Shown piece by piece: positions 1 through 7,349 of a stretch of 18,591 nt of DNA. The position numbers were made by a program, and so were the translations under genes. The DNA comes from Acidobacteriota bacterium (GTDB lineage Bacteria; Acidobacteriota; Terriglobia; Terriglobales; Acidobacteriaceae), in contig JAJYSL010000075.1 in the NCBI GenBank assembly GCA_021793595.1, forward strand, positions 1-18,591, written 5' to 3'. The notes beneath the pieces were generated by a model. The model was given only the letters and a program-made list of their open reading frames with translations. It searched no databases and was not told where the DNA came from. The number at the start of each line of letters is the position of its first letter. Position 1 is the stretch's first letter.

Positions 1-362
1 TTTTAGTCTCTTGCTATGGGAAAGCTCGTTGATGACTTCCTGACAACTCCAATTCCGCCTGAGGTCTGGCACTACACGAATCTTGGGGGGATTTGAGGGT
101 GTTCTTTCGTCGGGTCGAGTCTGGGCCACTGAGGCACACTACACCACAGACGAGACCGAATTCGTTCATGCGCGACATGTCGCCAATCAGTTCCTCGAAA
201 GGAGCTTCCAACCCAAAGACGACAGCACTGCGAGGCAAGCAGGCAGCTGTTCAAACTGCGCCCCGGATCGCTTTCGTTGCCCGCTGCGCACTCTCTTAAT
301 TTCTGATCCGGACTGTATCTTCGATTCACTGCCAGCAATGCATCCAAATTTGCATCAATTGC
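1..362. other. Left-edge region without a convincing gene
   Basis: Both strands are open for 70-100 codons here. None of the reading frames shows a domain I recognise, a convincing ribosome binding site or a signal peptide, and the frames on opposite strands overlap one another. The stretch lies downstream of the minus-strand glycosidase-like gene. A short AT-rich element near 340-357 (ATGCA...TGCAT arms) could form a weak hairpin past that gene's stop but lacks the strength of a clear terminator. It may be decayed sequence next to a rearranged gene. Confidence 0.4.
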
Positions 363-2720
363 TTATGGCTGCGAACGGTTGACATACGGGACAAGCTTTC
401 CCATGTACGGCAGATCTAGCTTGATTGTTTGCCCTTTTAGCGGGGACCACGGTTCAAGATAATAGCCGTGCTCGTTGAAGCCGATGCCATAATGGCCGGT
501 GAAAAGCGCCTCGACTCCATCCCAATCTTCAGGCAAATACCCTTCGCCGGCGCCATGCGATCCATTCCACCGATAAAACGCGCTGCCGACCGGGTTGCGC
601 TGCTGCTGACCAGGCAATCGGATGCCGGCATTGAATGTCCCCTTTTCGTAGGACTGCATCAGCGGCCAGAGGAGACGTTCAGCCGCCTGATATTGGCCGG
701 TTTGGTAAAGCGCCTGAATAAAGTAATACTCCAACGCCGGTGTGGCGCCCCCGTTCATGTAGATCTGCCAGGTGTCCATTCCATCGGGCTGTTTGGGAGC
801 GCCACTGATGTGTGGTATATAGTCGGCTGGACTCATGGGAATCAAATTGGTCGGCAGGCCCAGTTGGTACGAGTGAAAATCAATGCTCTGCATCTTCGCC
901 AGCAGCCGTTGTAAAATCTCTTTCGCCGCCTGGGACGGCACAAGCCCCTGGTAGATGGCAAAGCCATTCACCCAGGGAAACATGTAATCGTGCAGTTCCC
1001 CATCCTTGGTTCTCCAGCCCGCCAACACGCCTGTCTTGGGATCATAAAATGACTTGAAATACACAGCCTGGATGCGGCGGGCATCGTCCCGATAACGTTT
1101 GGCCATGGCCGGTCGGGCCGCCAGCGTTTCCAAATCGGCCATGCACCGAAAAGCTCGATAATCAGCCGCATTGGAATAGGCATCTGCCCCTTGAATGTTG
1201 TACGTGTCAAACCACATGGTGCCGCGGCCATGGTGATAGATCAAGCCGTCGGGGCCGAAATTCGTCTCGATATGATCGGCCAGAGATTCCGTTGGTCTCA
1301 GCCAACTGCGGAGTTGTTCCATACCGCCGACCGTGCGGATGACATACCATGCGGAAATAATCAGATAGGCGGCGGTTTCGCGCGATGATTGCCAATCGGG
1401 AGCATACACATTTCGGTCGGGCATTTGGTACCCATGAGCGCCCTGGAAGTAACGGTCCACCGACGCACCGACCAGAGCCATCGGCGAAATGCCATCCTTG
1501 AGGTGCGGAGCAAATACGGCTTGCTGGGCGTAGAAAAGCATCGCAAGCCCACAACCTATGCTCATTACGCTGTTGCTAACTATGCCGGTATCGGGGCGCC
1601 ATTGCGTCATGTTTAGCGAATATTTTGGGAAACGCTGCAGTCGCGAATCCTTGTTGACCAACGCCGGCAATGGCACCAGACGCTGAATCGCGAAGTGCAT
1701 GGCAACGCGCCAGGGCCTGGGTCCAATTTCGTTGAGACCGTCCTCGGTAACCGGTAGGTGCGGCGTGATGTCGATCCAATAGGTGCTGGCGGGGAAAAGT
1801 GATGACGGCTTGCGGTAGAAAGCGCCCGGATCGCCAGTGCGGGTGATATATGCCGTTCCGAAGTCCGGTGCCGCGAGGTAGGTGGGCACGGCCACATAAT
1901 TCATGATCTTTGAAGGATGGGGAACGAACGTTGTCGGGGTCTGATTAGCCGCGAAATCGAAGCGAAACAAACCGCCGCGCATCATCACCGTGTGATCCGC
2001 CCTGGCTGCCAAAGCCAAGTCAAATCCGCGTTGGCCAGCTCGGATGGACACTTGTTCGTAGGCGCCTGGGGCTATCTCCACCGGCGCATAATGGAATATG
2101 TTCCCGCTGCGAGTGAGCCTGCTGATTCCGAGTGCCGTCGGGTTCTGAAAGATCGGATCCAATACTGGATACGCGCCGCTTTTATGCAGGAAGTTGATGC
2201 TCAATTCACCATGACCGAGTGAGTCCCAGGAGAGAAACAGGATTCGCGGATGCAACTTATCCAGCACCACGCGATACCACCGGGTGCGGATATCCAGAGT
2301 CTGGCCCATATCGCTGACATCGGGAAAAAACTTCGTGGAATGGAGTCCGGAATCGAGGGCGGCAGCGTTGCTCGCGGATGCGGTGACGGTGGATGTCTCT
2401 GCGTTCCCGGCTGCGTTGACGCCGTAAACTTCTAGTTGCGACAATTCTGCGACCCAGGATTGAGGAGTGACGGACGCTGTGGTTCGTTCGATCACCAGCC
2501 GAAAATTATTTGTAACCAATGGATTGAAGTGGACAGTATAGGAAAGCGTGCGGGGATCGAACCGAGCCTGCTGAACGTGGAAAAACGTATGGAATGCGGT
2601 GTTGCCGTCGGACAGATATTGGCCCGAAAATTCAACCGGGCTGGTTGCCATGTTCGCGGCATAGAGAACTACAGACTCTCCGTTCGCTCCACCGCCGCCA
2701 CAAAGTTGAAAAGCGCGCCA
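363..2720 (-). CDS. Six-hairpin glycosidase-like protein, 5'-truncated
   Basis: The long C-terminal part looks like an (alpha/alpha)6-barrel glycoside hydrolase, rich in Trp, Tyr and Gly, with motifs such as RETAAYLIISAWY, GADAYSNAADYRAF, NGSHGAGEGYLPEDW and NEHGYYLEPWSPLKG. I cannot place it in a numbered GH family or name catalytic residues. The N-terminal part (around FRLVIERT...SWVAELSQLEVYG) resembles the end of a discoidin/F5-8C carbohydrate-binding domain whose beginning is missing. The frame stays open to an ATG at 2846, but the first 40 or so codons there are antisense to the XRE gene and look non-native. The homologous part therefore probably ends near 2700-2724. No signal peptide is present, which is unexpected for such an enzyme and fits loss of the true 5' end. 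An internal ATG at 2651 is the first plausible restart. The product is probably not functional or exported. Confidence 0.7.
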   Translation of the reverse strand, partial: WRAFQLCGGGGANGESVVLYAANMATSPVEFSGQYLSDGNTAFHTFFHVQQARFDPRTLSYTVHFNPLVTNNFRLVIERTTASVTPQSWVAELSQLEVYGVNAAGNAETSTVTASASNAAALDSGLHSTKFFPDVSDMGQTLDIRTRWYRVVLDKLHPRILFLSWDSLGHGELSINFLHKSGAYPVLDPIFQNPTALGISRLTRSGNIFHYAPVEIAPGAYEQVSIRAGQRGFDLALAARADHTVMMRGGLFRFDFAANQTPTTFVPHPSKIMNYVAVPTYLAAPDFGTAYITRTGDPGAFYRKPSSLFPASTYWIDITPHLPVTEDGLNEIGPRPWRVAMHFAIQRLVPLPALVNKDSRLQRFPKYSLNMTQWRPDTGIVSNSVMSIGCGLAMLFYAQQAVFAPHLKDGISPMALVGASVDRYFQGAHGYQMPDRNVYAPDWQSSRETAAYLIISAWYVIRTVGGMEQLRSWLRPTESLADHIETNFGPDGLIYHHGRGTMWFDTYNIQGADAYSNAADYRAFRCMADLETLAARPAMAKRYRDDARRIQAVYFKSFYDPKTGVLAGWRTKDGELHDYMFPWVNGFAIYQGLVPSQAAKEILQRLLAKMQSIDFHSYQLGLPTNLIPMSPADYIPHISGAPKQPDGMDTWQIYMNGGATPALEYYFIQALYQTGQYQAAERLLWPLMQSYEKGTFNAGIRLPGQQQRNPVGSAFYRWNGSHGAGEGYLPEDWDGVEALFTGHYGIGFNEHGYYLEPWSPLKGQTIKLDLPYMGKLVPYVNRSQP

Positions 2721-2732
2721 GGTGCCGAGGAA

Positions 2733-2960
2733 ATGACCTTGCAGGAGTTGCGCCGCGCCCGCGCCATGACCCAGGTCCGCATGGCGAAGGACCTCGGGAT
2801 TGCGCAGAAGCAGATCTCGGAGATTGAAAAGCGGACCGACATGCACATTTCCACGCTTCGCCGCTCCATCGAAGCCATGGGAGGAAATCTGTCCCTGGTT
2901 GCAGAGTTTCCCGATCGCGAGCCTGTCATGCTGGCGGGCATCACCTCATTGGATGCCTAA
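2733..2960 (+). CDS. XRE-type HTH regulator, 5'-truncated, orphan antitoxin-like
   Basis: This 75-residue product has a helix-turn-helix at about residues 5-45 (LRRARAMTQVRMAKDLGIAQ, then KQISEIEKR) followed by the ISTLRRSIEAMGGNLSLVAEFPD tail. That tail is typical of a family of small DNA-binding proteins, often HigA-like antitoxins. From memory, members usually have about 20-30 further residues before an EEMTL motif. Here EEMTL is present, but upstream of it the frame runs antisense into the glycosidase gene and no longer resembles the family. The gene has therefore probably lost its 5' end, together with any toxin gene and promoter upstream. The preceding GAGGA overlaps the Glu codons and could act as a fortuitous ribosome binding site. 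The HTH core itself looks intact, so residual DNA binding is possible. Confidence 0.7.
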   Translation: MTLQELRRARAMTQVRMAKDLGIAQKQISEIEKRTDMHISTLRRSIEAMGGNLSLVAEFPDREPVMLAGITSLDA

Positions 2961-3061
2961 GCTCCCAGGAACTTGCAGCCGACGCGATCTCTTGTCGATT
3001 CGCTTGTCTTTTCAATACGGTGCCCCACAAGCGTGCCAGCCAGCTACGTGGCAGCCCACCT

Positions 3062-3586
3062 TTAGATCGTCGTGAATGTACCGCAACGCTCACAGAGATA
3101 AGAACGCTGCCATCTGTCCCAAAGCCGCGGAAACGTTCTGGAGTTCCACCACCAGGCCCGCGTGACGATATAAAGGCCCAACCACCCGGAAACAATTGCC
3201 GCTATGGTCGCGTACTCCTGTGGGATGAATTGCTGGAGCGGTCCCATGGCAGCAAATTCAATCCCCATGGCAAGGGCCACCAGGAAAATCCCGAATGCAT
3301 ACCGGCGTTTCTCCGGCGGGGCACATTTGTCCGCGAGGAGCGATTTTGATGTCTTCGTCGTATATCCGCGCTTGAGAAAGCGTCCGCGCCGCGAGACAGA
3401 CGTATACACGCCCCGCCCATAGACAGAGGCCAGGCTGCGGATCTGCGGGTTGTTGCAGATCGGACATCGATACACCTGCCGTTGCGGGCTGCGGCCCGGT
3501 GCGTTCCAGTCCGGGTATGCCTCCCGCTGGATCTGGGCGTTCGGGTTCTGCCCACCCAATTGCTTCTTCTGCGAATATCGGGCCAT
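3062..3586 (-). CDS. Two-TM membrane protein with CxxC pairs at both ends
   Basis: This is a 174-residue protein of unknown function. Residues 1-40 are polar and rich in Gln, Asn and Arg. A CPIC knuckle (residues 41-44) is followed by a basic stretch. Two hydrophobic segments come next: about 96-114 (FGIFLVALAMGIEFAAMG) and 125-145 (TIAAIVSGWLGLYIVTRAWW). A CERC knuckle at residues 165-168 lies nine residues from the end. With two membrane passes, both CxxC pairs fall on the same, probably cytoplasmic, side and could build one zinc ribbon from the two ends. The start is well supported: ACGGAGGCAGC sits directly before the ATG. It converges on the XRE gene and diverges from the beta-barrel gene. 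Confidence 0.8.
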   Translation of the reverse strand: MARYSQKKQLGGQNPNAQIQREAYPDWNAPGRSPQRQVYRCPICNNPQIRSLASVYGRGVYTSVSRRGRFLKRGYTTKTSKSLLADKCAPPEKRRYAFGIFLVALAMGIEFAAMGPLQQFIPQEYATIAAIVSGWLGLYIVTRAWWWNSRTFPRLWDRWQRSYLCERCGTFTTI

Positions 3587-3614
3587 GCTGCCTCCGTGTA
3601 ACCAATGACTCTAC

Positions 3615-3643
3615 TTTACAACATCGGGTATATGGCGTATACC
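3615..3643 (+). promoter_or_regulatory. Candidate divergent promoter with inverted repeat over the -10
   Basis: TTTACA (3615-3620), a 17-base spacer and TATACC (3638-3643) form a plausible sigma-70-like promoter for the plus-strand genes. The -10 is the right arm of a perfect inverted repeat, GGTATA-TGGCG-TATACC (3627-3643). By symmetry the opposite strand also reads TATACC, with CTGGCA 17 bases upstream, so the same element could serve the minus-strand gene at 3586. A repressor bound to the repeat would block both directions. This comes from motif matching only. Confidence 0.35.
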
Positions 3644-3814
3644 TATATGTGCCAGCGCAAGGCCACCTGTGAACTGCACGCATGGGTGCATCCTTGAAAC
3701 AACGCCGGCATGTTTCCATGTTCGCAAGGGCGACTGGCTTTCCAGCGTATTTGCAAGATTGCGCGACCCACCTGGAAAGCCGCCGCCAAGCGGATGAGAT
3801 ACGAGACCACCCAT

Positions 3815-4459
3815 ATGGCCACAAAACCGCCAACAAAGAAGAAATGGATGCTGGGAATTCTCCTCGCCTGCTGCGCTGCGGTCCCAGCCCGCGCGCAACG
3901 CGCCGAAACAGCCCCAGTCCGGTATTCCTGGATGCCGAACCAAGTCACCGCATCCTGGATCTATACCCGCGACGACTATGGACTGGTGACCCAGCCAGGA
4001 CTGATTGCCCCTGGCGCCTCCATCACACAACAGCAGGCTGACTCGATACCCTGGCAGCGTATCACTCTGTCCGGCTTCAATCTCGAATACGCCTACCGCA
4101 AATTCTATCCCTGGGAAATTCTCGGTTCGTATCGCAACGAGTCCGGCAATCCCCTGGGACAGAAACTCGTTACCTATGCCGCAGGGGTTGGACATGTGCG
4201 CCAGTTTGGACGGTACGCGCCCTTTGGCTCTCTCCAGGTTGGGGCCTCGCACACGAGCTCCACAGGGGAACAGTATCTGCAATCGGCCCCCGCAACGGGA
4301 CTGGCTTCCATTTTCACCGGCGGCGTCGACGTCCGCCTGCGTCCTCGATGGGGCGCGCGGGGCTACGTCGAAAACCAGTACCTTCCGTTCGGCTCCTCTG
4401 GCTCTGTCTATTGGTCCGCAGGCGCCGGCATCTTCTTCCGTTTCGAGCCACAACGCTAA
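3815..4459 (+). CDS. Outer-membrane beta-barrel protein
   Basis: This 214-residue exported protein begins with a basic n-region (MATKPPTKKKW), a hydrophobic core (MLGILLACCAAV) and an ARA|Q cleavage site. The mature part shows alternating amphipathic strands (NLEYAYRKFYPWEILGSYR, VTYAAGVGHVRQF, SIFTGGVDVRLRPRWGARGY, VYWSAGAGIFFRFEPQR). The aromatic, Arg-containing last strand is typical of small 8-10-stranded outer-membrane barrels. The frame is open from 3710 and an ATG at 3794 is also possible; I prefer 3815 because it places the signal peptide at the N terminus. The ribosome binding site is weak for either. Its stop lies 15 bases before the next gene, so the two are probably co-transcribed. 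Function beyond the fold is unknown. Confidence 0.75.
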   Translation: MATKPPTKKKWMLGILLACCAAVPARAQRAETAPVRYSWMPNQVTASWIYTRDDYGLVTQPGLIAPGASITQQQADSIPWQRITLSGFNLEYAYRKFYPWEILGSYRNESGNPLGQKLVTYAAGVGHVRQFGRYAPFGSLQVGASHTSSTGEQYLQSAPATGLASIFTGGVDVRLRPRWGARGYVENQYLPFGSSGSVYWSAGAGIFFRFEPQR

Positions 4460-4474
4460 ATTTGGAGATCATTC

Positions 4475-6142
4475 ATGTGCCCTACAGCCCTTACGATCGT
4501 CTTACTGCTCGCTGTTCCCTTCTCGCTCCATGCCCGCAATCGTACCGAGACCAACAAATCCATGAATGGCCAAGACGCCGCGCTGGTCGCCAAGGCGGTC
4601 CAGCACGAGGCCGCCATCCTGTCCGAAATTCGCAAGTCTACGCCGATTGTCGAGACCTACATTCAGCGAGATACAATCGGCGACGGCGGCCCCGGCGCGC
4701 CCGTTTCGGATTACTACTTCATTAGCCGCGCTACGGTAAAAAAGGCGCTGGACGCCGACATCTTCATCCGCCGCGATCAGAAGAAAACGCAGGTCAAGCG
4801 TGGGATCGGCGACCTTTCAACGCTTGTGCGGACCAAGAACGGCGTGTATCAGGCGGACGGCTTTCTCGACATGGTGACACCGGACCAAAAGCACTTCGAC
4901 CTGAAGCACTACACGTTTGCCTACTACGGGCATGAGTTCCTGGGTTTTGTGCGGACCCACGTCTTCGACGTTGCGGCCATCAAGCCGTCTCCAGGCAGCT
5001 TCACGGGCCGGGTCTGGATCGAAGATGAAGGCGGAAATATCGTCCGCTTCGATGGCACATTTCAGGGTGACCACAATCCAAAACACCCACGATATCTGCA
5101 TTTTGCTTCCTGGCGGACCAATGTCCAGCCCGGACTGTGGATGCCCAGCGCGATCTTCACGGAAGATACGGTCGAAAGCACTGAACTCAAGGCCGTGACC
5201 CACTTCTGGGGATACTCACTGGTCAATGCGCGCGGTGTCGATGCGTCGGACAAAACGTCGATCCATGTGGACAATGCGCAAGACATGAGCAAGGATTCCC
5301 CGGATGTTTCTCCAATCGAGGCCTCGCACCTCTGGTATTCGCAGGCGGAGAAAAACATCCTGAATCGCCTTACGATCGGAGGCGTCGTCGCGCCGAACAG
5401 CAGTATCGATGCTGTGCTGCAGCAGATCGCCACGAACATCATGGTGCCCAACGATATTTCCTTCTCGTCCCCAGTCCATTGCCGCGTCATTCTGACGGCG
5501 CCGCTGGAAGCGACCACGGCCGGCGACACGATCCTGCTCAGTAAGGGGTTGATCGATTCCATGCCGAACGAGGAATCCCTGGCGTCCATCATTGCCATGG
5601 AGCTTGCGCATTTAGAGCTGGGTCATCGCGTCGACACAGCCTATGCCTTCAGCGACCGGCTTCAGTTCCAGGACGATGCGACCTATCTGCGCCTGAAACT
5701 CCGCCACTCCGATAAGGACAATACCGCAGCCGCGGCCAAGGCCGTGGAACTGCTGAAGAACTCCATTTATGCGAAGAAACTCACCAACGCCGGATTGTTT
5801 TATGAGCAATTGGCCGTAAGCGCCAAGGCGCTCCATAGCCTGACGGATGCGCAACTCGGAGATTCTTTGCTGAATCGTGAGGGTGCGCCCTGGTTGGAGG
5901 CTCTCGTAACAGGGGCCCCAAAGTTGACGCCGTCCAACTTGTCTCAGGTAGCGGCGCTTCCCCTTGGCTCCAATACGGTCACCAATCCCTGGACAGACCG
6001 TGTCCGCCTCATCGACGCGACCCGATATGCGCCCAGCGGAACATTCGACAAGTTGCCGTTCGAGGTCACGCCCGTCTACTACAGGCTCGCGCGGTATGGC
6101 AGCTCGGACACGCAAGCGAAGCTTGCCGGCAAAGCGGAATAG
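4475..6142 (+). CDS. Exported M48-like protein with degenerate zinc motif
   Basis: This is a 555-residue protein with a signal peptide (MCPTALTIVLLLAVPFSLHA) and a GGAG ribosome binding site seven bases before the ATG. Residues about 40-260 form a beta-rich region (YYFISRATVKKAL, FDLKHYTFAYYGHEFLGF, GRVWIEDEGGNIVRFDGTF) resembling outer-membrane-lipoprotein-sorting-type folds. The C-terminal half resembles an M48 peptidase: ILLSKGLIDSMPNEESLASI precedes AMELAHLELGHRVD. In active M48 enzymes this site reads HExxH. Here residue 375 is Met, while Glu376 and His379 are kept, and I find no clear downstream ExxAD motif for the third zinc ligand. It is therefore probably a pseudo-protease acting as a scaffold or binding protein. 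It lies just behind the beta-barrel gene and may act with it in the cell envelope. Confidence 0.75.
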   Translation: MCPTALTIVLLLAVPFSLHARNRTETNKSMNGQDAALVAKAVQHEAAILSEIRKSTPIVETYIQRDTIGDGGPGAPVSDYYFISRATVKKALDADIFIRRDQKKTQVKRGIGDLSTLVRTKNGVYQADGFLDMVTPDQKHFDLKHYTFAYYGHEFLGFVRTHVFDVAAIKPSPGSFTGRVWIEDEGGNIVRFDGTFQGDHNPKHPRYLHFASWRTNVQPGLWMPSAIFTEDTVESTELKAVTHFWGYSLVNARGVDASDKTSIHVDNAQDMSKDSPDVSPIEASHLWYSQAEKNILNRLTIGGVVAPNSSIDAVLQQIATNIMVPNDISFSSPVHCRVILTAPLEATTAGDTILLSKGLIDSMPNEESLASIIAMELAHLELGHRVDTAYAFSDRLQFQDDATYLRLKLRHSDKDNTAAAAKAVELLKNSIYAKKLTNAGLFYEQLAVSAKALHSLTDAQLGDSLLNREGAPWLEALVTGAPKLTPSNLSQVAALPLGSNTVTNPWTDRVRLIDATRYAPSGTFDKLPFEVTPVYYRLARYGSSDTQAKLAGKAE

Positions 6143-6150
6143 GATTCGTC

Positions 6151-6198
6151 CAGAAACGACTGAAAGGGCCGCATCATTTGCGGCCCTTCCAGTTTCTG
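6151..6198. terminator. Extended hairpin between convergent genes
   Basis: The core is a perfect nine-base-pair stem AAGGGCCGC/GCGGCCCTT (6164-6172 and 6180-6188) with a seven-base loop. An outer pairing CAGAAAC/GTTTCTG (6151-6157 and 6192-6198) extends the structure. It lies between the M48-like gene and the convergent RHH gene, so it could terminate both directions. A long U-tract is missing. Confidence 0.6.
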
Positions 6199-6222
6199 CA
6201 TTGGAATGTCGTAATTATTGCT

Positions 6223-6675
6223 TCATTTCGTGAACTTGAGCAGTTCCCGCTTCCAGGCCCAGAACGCCACCAACAGACGGATGAACTCACTGCGGTTCCG
6301 CGTGCCTGTAATGGCCCACCCCATCTGTCGAATCATCTCCAGATGCTCTTCCGGAAGATTGATCCGGTTCTGAGTGACTGGCCCGCTGAAAAGCTCGTCC
6401 CTGCGGAGCCAGAAATCCTCATAAAACTTGGCCAGCTCCTTGCGGTACGCATCGCTTGCGTACGTCGTTTCGACCAGGTTGGCGATCAATTCCAGCTTGT
6501 TCATCTCGAGCTTGATGCTGAGGTTCCGGAGGTTCTGCCAGGTCAACTCATCCGCGGTCGTGCATACCTTTCGGATGTTCTTGCCCGGATCCATTTTGCC
6601 TTTCCGGTATTGAGGGGAGAGGGCCGTGGGCTTTATCTCCCCTTTGGGCGTCATTTTCGCGGCATTGATCTTCAT
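6223..6675 (-). CDS. Probable tandem ribbon-helix-helix DNA-binding protein
   Basis: This is a 150-residue basic protein. The C-terminal part NRINLPEEHLEMIRQMG...TRNRSEFIRLLVAFWAWK fits a ribbon-helix-helix domain: a short strand, a first helix, a turn, and a second helix with the usual R-S-E-x-I-R pattern. A similar pattern, KVCTTADELTWQNLRNLS followed by MNKLELIANLVE, lies in the first half and may be a second, diverged copy. Tandem RHH domains are known in TraY-type proteins; equivalence here is inference. The frame extends to 6735, but the ATG at 6675 leaves room for a promoter with a perfect TATAAT and is preferred. The ribosome binding site is weak. Palindromes at the promoter suggest self-regulation. 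Confidence 0.6.
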   Translation of the reverse strand: MKINAAKMTPKGEIKPTALSPQYRKGKMDPGKNIRKVCTTADELTWQNLRNLSIKLEMNKLELIANLVETTYASDAYRKELAKFYEDFWLRRDELFSGPVTQNRINLPEEHLEMIRQMGWAITGTRNRSEFIRLLVAFWAWKRELLKFTK

Positions 6676-6734
6676 TTTTGTGTACCCATGTTCGGAATAT
6701 AATGGCGAACAACTTTCTTGCCTGTAACTTAGCA

Positions 6735-6765
6735 CATTATACCCTATAGGGCAAGCGCATTAAGC
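6735..6765 (-). promoter_or_regulatory. Promoter and palindromes upstream of the RHH gene
   Basis: On the minus strand a consensus -10 TATAAT lies at 6740-6735, about 60 bases before the start codon at 6675. The -35 is poor (CTTAAT at 17-base spacing). The spacer contains a perfect 10-base palindrome, CCCTATAGGG (6742-6751), and GCGC-N5-GCGC arms (6754-6766) overlap the -35. These are candidate operators for the RHH protein. Confidence 0.4.
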
Positions 6766-6978
6766 GCGGTGGGGTATATGCCTGCTGGAGAGGCTTCGAT
6801 TCTTTTGCTGAAGCGATGAGGACGGCGATTGCCCGGATTTGCGGGCGTGGATTTTAGCCGATTTCAGAATTGCCTTCATTCGTTGTGAGTGACGGGCTGC
6901 TCTCCGACGCGCCAGCGGATGGCCCACTGGCAAAAGGGTGAGGGTTTGCATGCGTAGTTTTTCTTTTGGTGTCTGCAC
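6760..6978 (-). CDS. Small basic hypothetical protein
   Basis: A 72-residue product starts with GTG at 6978, preceded at eight bases by GGGAG, a good ribosome binding site. The protein is strongly basic, with runs such as LARRRAARHSQRMKAILKSA and HARKSGQ, and no recognisable domain. Ser-rich, low-complexity sequence fills its second half. The frame also opens from a TTG at 7002 without a ribosome binding site. It lies upstream of the RHH gene on the same strand and its 3' end overlaps that gene's promoter region. It could be real or a chance ORF. Confidence 0.35.
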   Translation of the reverse strand: MQTPKEKLRMQTLTLLPVGHPLARRRAARHSQRMKAILKSAKIHARKSGQSPSSSLQQKNRSLSSRHIPHRA

Positions 6979-7002
6979 TGCTGTATCTCCCGATTGAAAC
7001 AA

Positions 7003-7349
7003 GGCATAAATTTGACTGCTGAATGTTGCTCAGATTATTGCACAGGTAATATACTCCCGCGTAATCTTCTTTCCCTGTTCTATGACACTATAGTTTACCC
7101 GAAGGCAATTCTCCCAATAACAATACCGGCAATATCGCTTTCCCGCGCGAATGCACTCTGAGTTGGCTTATTTTGGGAACATGCCGCCAGGCATGTGACG
7201 GCTGTGCTTGACAGATACAGCGCACCGTGAGCATATCCATGCGGACCCATACAGCATGCCCAACGAAGATTTACTTTTCATTGCTATACATATCGTTAAT
7301 ATGGGGTATACTGCTGCCGTAACCGACACCCTTCTTTGCGGAGCCACGC
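7003..7349. promoter_or_regulatory. Upstream region of the Ig-repeat operon
   Basis: This 347-base, AT-richer stretch between divergent genes has no convincing coding sequence. Candidate plus-strand promoters are TTGCTC-N18-TATACT (7026-7055) and TTGACA-N18-CATATC (7208-7237); an isolated TATACT occurs at 7307-7312. The operon start codon at 7350 has GGAG six bases upstream. Which promoter is used cannot be told from sequence alone. A long untranslated leader is possible. Confidence 0.4.

Noticed and set aside
83..382. 99-codon open frame on the plus strand and overlapping minus-strand frames at the left edge
   Set aside because: No ribosome binding site, domain or family resemblance; frames on both strands overlap, and the plus-strand frame runs into the end of the glycosidase-like gene.
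2436..2732. Upstream extension of the XRE reading frame
   Set aside because: This part is antisense to the glycosidase-like gene and does not resemble the XRE family; the frame is open by chance.
3611..4453. 280-codon minus-strand frame over the beta-barrel gene
   Set aside because: Plus strand has a signal peptide and beta-barrel pattern; the antisense frame has low-complexity Gly/Arg composition and no start signal.
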